DNA of 64,000 nucleotides from Hyperoodon ampullatus (Eukaryota; Chordata; Mammalia; Artiodactyla; Ziphiidae). Within the stretch, counting starts at the first letter, position 1. Each line of letters opens with the position of its first letter. Below are positions 59,513 to 64,000 of this stretch, piece after piece. Under the pieces are notes generated by a model, which saw only the letters and a list, made by a program, of their open reading frames with translations, was not told where the DNA came from and did no database searches. The DNA is taken from positions 153,894,353 through 153,958,352 of the forward strand of contig OX457058.1 in the NCBI GenBank assembly GCA_949752795.1. Direction: 5' to 3'. A program made the translations under genes and the position numbers.

Positions 59513-60931
59513 CCACTCTCTTTTAAGTAGTATCTTTGAGTCATTTATATTTAATATAATTATAGATATGCTAGAGGTTTTTTTCTTTGTGTCCTCTCTG
59601 TGTTTTGTTTCTCTATTTTCTTTTTCCTGGCTTCCTCTGGGTTCCTTGAACATTTTTTAGAATTTCATTTTTATTCATCTATTTTTTGAGTATTTCTCTT
59701 TGTATTGCTTTGTTAATCGTTGCTCTAGAGATTACATTATATGTACAAATCACAATCTACTGGTATCATCATTTTATCAGTTCAAATGAATTGTAGAAAC
59801 TTTACTCCCCTTTATATTCCTTTACCCTCCTCTATTATATAATTTTCTTAAATATTTCTTCTACACACATTTAGAGCCACATCAGACTGTGTTATAATTT
59901 TCTTCAACTGTCAAATGTAATTTAGAAAAACTAAGAGGAGAAGGAAGGCCTGTTTTATTTACCCGAATTTCTGCTTACTGTATTCTCTCTTTCTTCCTTG
60001 TGTTTCAAAGTTCCTTCTTTTATTCTTTCTGTTTAAATAAATTCCCTTAGTCATTCTTTCAAGGTTAGCTCTAATGGCAATGACTTATCTCAGTTTTCCT
60101 TCTTCTGGGAATGTCTTGATTTCCTCCTTTATTCCTGAAGGGTATTTTTTCTGGTTATAGGATTCTTGGTTGATGGTGCTTTTCTTTGAGCACTTGAAAA
60201 CTGTTGTGCCACCTCCTTCTGGCCCCATGGTTTCTAATGAGAAACTTGCTATTTAAATTATTTTTCACCTATAAGTAAGGTGTCATTTCTCTTGTTGCTT
60301 TCAAGATATTTTCTTTGTTGTTAGTTTTCAAAAGTTTGACTATCATGTGTGTTTGTGTGGATTTCTTTAGGTTCATCCTGTTTGTGATTTGCTTAACTTT
60401 TGAACCTGTAGGTTTATGTCTCTTGTCAAATTTGGGGAGTTTTCAGCATTATTTCATTGAGTACTTTTCAACCACACCCTCCTTCTCTCCTTCTAGAACT
60501 CTGATGACACAAATGTTAGACCTTTCGTTATAGTCCAAAGATTCCTGTGACTGTTCATTATTTAAGTCTATTGTTCTATTTTCAAGTTTACTGATTCTTT
60601 CCTCTGCCCTCTCCACTCTGCTACTGAGCCCATCCATTGAATTTTGTCTTTTTTTAAAAATTTTGGTTATTGTACTTTTCAGTTCTAAAATGTCCACTTT
60701 TAAAAAAATTTATATTTTCTATTACTTTCCTGAGACTTTTTTCTTTCCTTTATTCCGAGCATGTTTGTTACTTATTGAAGCCTTTTAATGATAGCTGCTT
60801 TAAAATCTTTGTCATCTAATTCTAACATCTTTGTCATCTTGACACTGACATCTATTGATTGTCTTTTTCTTTTCAGTTTGAGATCTTACTGAAACTTGGT
60901 ATGATAATTTTTCATTAAAACTTGGTATTAT

Positions 60932-61162
60932 GGGCTTCCCTGGTGGCGCAGTGGTTGAGAGTCCGCCTGCCGATGCAGGGGACACAGGTTCGTGCCCCGG
61001 TCTGGGAAGATCCCACATGCTGCAGAGTGGCTGGGCCCATGAGCCATGGCCGCTGAGCCTGCGCGTCTGGAGCCTGTGCTCCGCAATGGGAGAGGCCACA
61101 ACAGTGAGAGGCCCGCGTACCGCAAAAAAAAAAAAAACCCCAAAAACCAAAAAAAACCCTTT
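60932..61162 (+). mobile_element. Young CHR-type SINE
   Basis: Sense full-length copy nested in L1. The A tail is interrupted by CCCC and CC. Flanked by 'cttggtattat' and 'tttggtattat'. Confidence 0.94.
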
Positions 61163-62047
61163 GGTATTATATTATGAAACTCTGAATCTTATTTAAGCCT
61201 TCCCTTTTAGCTACTTTTCTTTTGACTCCACTCCAGCAGGGGGTGAGGGGTGCAGCCTTGTACTGCTAGGTGAGGGTAGAAGACAGCGCTTCTTATTACT
61301 CCTGGGTGGGGGTTGGGAGCTCTGGCTCCTCACCAGGCGTCCACTGACACCTCCCTGGCTGGGACGAGTAGGAGTGCCTCGTTACTGCTCTCCATTTGGC
61401 CTCCACTGACACCATAGAATGAGGGAGTGGCCTCATTACCAACTGCTGGGGTAAAATTCCCAGCTCCCTACATGGCCTTCTCCGACACTACCCTGAGGGG
61501 TGGGGTACCTCATCACAACCTGGCAAGGATGGAAACCTAGGCTTCGCACTTGGCCTTTGCTGCTGGGAGGGGATGTGGCCTCAGTTATTTCTGTGGTATT
61601 TGGCTAGAGTAGTTGTAGTCTAAAAGTTTTCTGTCTTGCCTTTCCTGATCCTTTGGATGGGGAGAGCAGGCTTTTGTTTGGGCTTTTAAAAATCTGTGCT
61701 TATTGGTGTTTCATGTTGCGAGCTTCTTCAGCTTCAGTTTGGGGGGTTATGAGGCAAAAAGAAAACACAGGGAATGCGCCAGCGTGTTGTTCCTCGGGCC
61801 TCGACATCCCTACCTGGTCTGCCGTCTTCTCTTCACCTTTCAGAGCCTTTTACTGGTTGTTTTCTATGTAATGTCCAGGGTTTCTAGTTTTACTTAGTGG
61901 AAGTAATAGGGGAAAGTATGTCTATTCCAGGTTCCCAGAAGCAGACGTCCTACTGCATGACTTTTAAAATTAGAAAAAACAGTGAGTGTATATGGGTGCG
62001 TGTGTGCCTGTGTCAGTGTGTTTGGGAGCATTAGGATACAGGCACAT

Positions 62048-62189
62048 TGCACCTCCCTGGCGTCTAGTGGTTAAGACCTCACGCTTCCACTGCAGGGGCC
62101 AGGGGTTCGCTCCCTGCTTGGTGAACTAAGATCCTGCCTGCCACTTGGTGCAGCCAAAAAAAAAATTTTTTTTAATTAAAAAAAAAAGA
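62048..62189 (+). mobile_element. Older CHR-type SINE, short form
   Basis: 'ctggcgtctagtggttaaga', 'ggttcgctccctgcttggtg', 'ggtgcagccaaaaaaaaa'. Target-site duplication 'gatacaggcacat' and 'gatacgggcacat'. Confidence 0.92.
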
Positions 62190-62555
62190 GATACGGGCAC
62201 ATCCAGGCTCGTTGTCAGCCTTTTGGTTAGCTGCCAGGCACTGTACTGGCACTACAGGTACAGAACAAAATAAGGCACAACCAGCCTCAAGGAGCTCAGC
62301 CTGGAGAGTTGAAGCGAGCATATAGGTAAGTAAGTACAATACCTGTTACACTTGCTGTGATGGAAATAGGCCCAGGTAAAGAGATCTGGTCAAATTCTCC
62401 TGGGGCCTGGCTTCATGGAGGAGGAGATGCTTGAGCTGAGTCCACTGGAGCTCCTGGCCCATCCCTAGAAATGGCCCTCTCTTGGCAGGTCAAGGTGGGA
62501 ACATCAAAGCTGTGGGAGTGGGGAGCAGGTAAGAGCAAGGATAGCAAAATGGTTT

Positions 62556-62722
62556 AGAGCAGCACTTCTTAAATTTTAACGTGCATGTGAATCACCAGGG
62601 CATCTTGTTAAAATGCAGATTCTTATTCAGTAGGTCTGGAATAGGACCCAAGATTCTGCATTTCTAACAAGCTCTCAAGTGATGCCCGTGGTGCTACCAG
62701 TCCATGGACCACACTTTGAGTA
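62556..62722 (+). mobile_element. MER5-like hAT DNA transposon
   Basis: 'gtgcatgtgaatcaccaggg', 'tgttaaaatgcagattctta', 'ttctgcatttctaacaagct' follow MER5-type order, with imperfect complementary ends. Confidence 0.7.
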
Positions 62723-62729
62723 ACAAGGG

Positions 62730-62945
62730 TACAATATGGACTTTGGAGTCAGACAGGGTTCAAATACCAGCTCTGGCTCCAACTAACTAGGCAAGTTGCT
62801 AAACACCCCCCTCAGTTTCTGCATTTGTGAAATGAAGACAGATTAGTTCCTGCCCTATCGGGTTATAGCAAGGACTAAAGAGGCAATGTATGAACAGTGT
62901 CTGGCACACAGTCTGCACACAGTGAAGTGGTGGGAATCAGGCTTT
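62730..62945 (+). mobile_element. MIR element
   Basis: 'tggactttggagtcagacag', 'tcagtttctgcatttgtgaa', 'cagtgtctggcacacagtct'. Confidence 0.85.
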
Positions 62946-63296
62946 TCAGCTCTCCAGCCGTCCCCTGGCCCTGATCACTGGTTACACAAGGCTGCTGGGA
63001 CTATATGGGCCTGGTGATGGCACGTGCAGGGTTAATGCTCGGGCTCTTGCCCAGAGACAAATGTTTTGTGTTGAGGAGTTGCTGCTGGGAAGGAAAAGGA
63101 GGGGGGAAAGAAGGCCCCTTTTTTTATTATTCTGAGGTGCATTTTAATTTGCACAAGCGACGTCGTGTCTGTGATGGATGACACAGAGGGAAAAATTACA
63201 GCCCAGGAAGCCTGGCAAAGGGGGAAAAAAATAAAAGAGATCTAGCAAGGATTAAAAACAGCCCACTGTGATGCTGCATCCTGATCAGGGGCTGGG

Positions 63297-63340
63297 GGCT
63301 GGGGAGGCCAGAAAGGGAGGCTGGGGAGGCCAGAAGGGGT
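63297..63340. repeat. Two tandem copies of a ~21-bp unit
   Basis: 'ggctggggaggccagaa' occurs twice in direct succession. Confidence 0.85.
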
Positions 63341-63714
63341 GCCTGGGAAGGAAAGTGCCAGGCAGAGCCAGTCTTTGGCAAACTGAGAATTTGTGGGAAG
63401 TTTGCTTTTTTTGCCTCTGGCTTCCCCTTTCTGAATTTGATTCTCCCCTCCATGGCACTGCCACCATCTCTGGGTCATCCAACTAGGAACTTTGGGGGGA
63501 ACCTCTTTGATCTCTTCTCCCATTAACAAAACGCAAGACCCTTGGAGCCTCCTTTCTTCTGCGGGGGTTATACATCATTGCAACACACAAGGGCGGAACC
63601 AGAGCAGCCAAGAGTTAGGGATCTAAATGAGGCAGCTCATGTCCTAATGGCTTAGAGCAGATCGCTGATGGCTGCACTGAAAGGAGCTACAGACATTCTT
63701 CTCCTTGGCAACTG

Positions 63715-63925
63715 CAGGCAGTAGTTTAGAGCATGAGTTCTGGAATAGGATTCAGAGACCTGGGTTTGAAACCTGACTTTTCTACTTCATAGCTGTGTGA
63801 CCTTGGGCAAGTTACTTAACCTCTCTGTGTTTCTGTTTCTTTAACTCTAGAATAGAGATAAAATTATACCTACTTCATGAGGACTATTGTGAAGATCAAA
63901 TAAAATAGTGAGATTCTTCTGCCCT
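63715..63925 (+). mobile_element. MIR element
   Basis: 'gctgtgtgaccttgggcaag' and 'ttacttaacctctctgtgtt', close to consensus. Confidence 0.88.
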
Positions 63926-63960
63926 GGAAAAAAATCGGCCAAGCAAGATTCAGGGGGGGT

Positions 63961-64000
63961 GGGAATTCCCTGGAGGTCCGGTGGTTAGGACTCCGTGCTC
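63961..64000 (+). mobile_element. Older CHR-type SINE, cut by the window end
   Basis: 'gggaattccctggaggtccg' and 'gtggttaggactccgtgctc' are the tRNA-like head of the short form. The rest lies beyond base 64000. Confidence 0.85.

Larger units (their letters stand above)
57020..61955 (-). mobile_element. Long ancient L1 (antisense), 3'-truncated, with nested insertions
   Basis: Read on the minus strand it runs from a 5'UTR-like end near 61955 through an ORF1 relic at 60697-60449 (ISKLENRTIDLNNEQSQE, coiled-coil type). It continues through the ORF2 endonuclease relic at 58612-58412 ([20 protein letters not shown]) to ORF2 reverse-transcriptase-region wording near 57050-57500. Frames are broken many times, so it is inactive. 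Three SINEs and one solo LTR are nested inside. Confidence 0.8.
40036..64000. other. Intergenic region downstream of ESRRB
   Basis: No coding gene is supported. Open frames above 100 codons fall in SINEs or LINE relics, or are low-complexity. Stretches where I recognise nothing: 40036-40499, 40936-41474, 42351-42899, 43086-44779, 45961-47573, 47748-48039, 48451-48889, 49231-49889, 50016-51000, 51488-52089, 53161-53730 (its end resembles an LTR), 54130-54467, 54677-55420, 55464-55689, 61956-62047, 62190-62555 and 62946-63714. In human the next gene downstream is distant, so a gene-free interval is expected. Confidence 0.8.

Noticed and set aside
60449..60697. Coiled-coil-like frame on the minus strand as a host gene
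   Set aside because: The KLENR-type wording and its context place it in the ORF1 relic of an ancient L1; it is short and broken.

Overview
The window is nuclear DNA from a mammal, almost certainly a cetacean. It carries about two dozen tRNA-derived CHR-type SINEs, the group shared by whales, hippos and ruminants. Twelve belong to a young, low-divergence subfamily (GGCTTCCCTGGTGGCGCAG start, ...CGTACCGC(A)n end) of the kind abundant in toothed whales. Old MIR, L2, L1, MaLR and hAT relics complete a normal mammalian repeat landscape. I see no bacterial, plasmid or viral gene system.

The only gene supported is the 3' two thirds of ESRRB (estrogen-related receptor beta, NR3B2) on the + strand. 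Five coding exons lie at 2999-3115, 20657-20767, 21618-21779, 29932-30201 and 36259-36503. They encode the second zinc finger, the DNA-binding C-terminal extension, the hinge and the whole ligand-binding domain to the stop codon. They join in frame (905 nt, phase kept at every junction), each internal edge has AG/GT, and together they give residues ~133-433 of the 433-residue short form. The start codon, N-terminal region and first zinc finger lie upstream of base 1.

Layout: 1-2998 is the end of an upstream intron. 3116-20656, 20768-21617, 21780-29931 and 30202-36258 are introns. 36504 to ~40030 is a probable 3'UTR with no recognisable interspersed repeat, ending near an AATAAA at 40008. ~40030-64000 is intergenic and repeat-rich, with no gene I can support. 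A ~6 kb block of ancient minus-strand LINE-1 at 55.9-61.95 kb is broken up by nested SINEs and a solo MaLR LTR.

Two observations stand out. First, a decayed copy of part of the LBD exon (about 80 bp, roughly 80 percent identical, one net 2-base deletion) sits at 33344-33424 in the intron just after its parent exon. Second, just past the stop codon there is sequence that, as far as I recall the human long ERRbeta isoform, matches its unique C-terminus. Here it can be joined from a GT inside the last sense codon, but it reads into an early stop after 28 codons. Other items: a 52-bp, 94 percent identical segment copied into an L1 end; octamer (POU) motif clustering in an intron; a SINE truncated to its last ~40 bases with clean target-site duplications; and a CHR SINE with an expanded internal repeat. 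All identifications were made by eye, without database searches or alignment programs.
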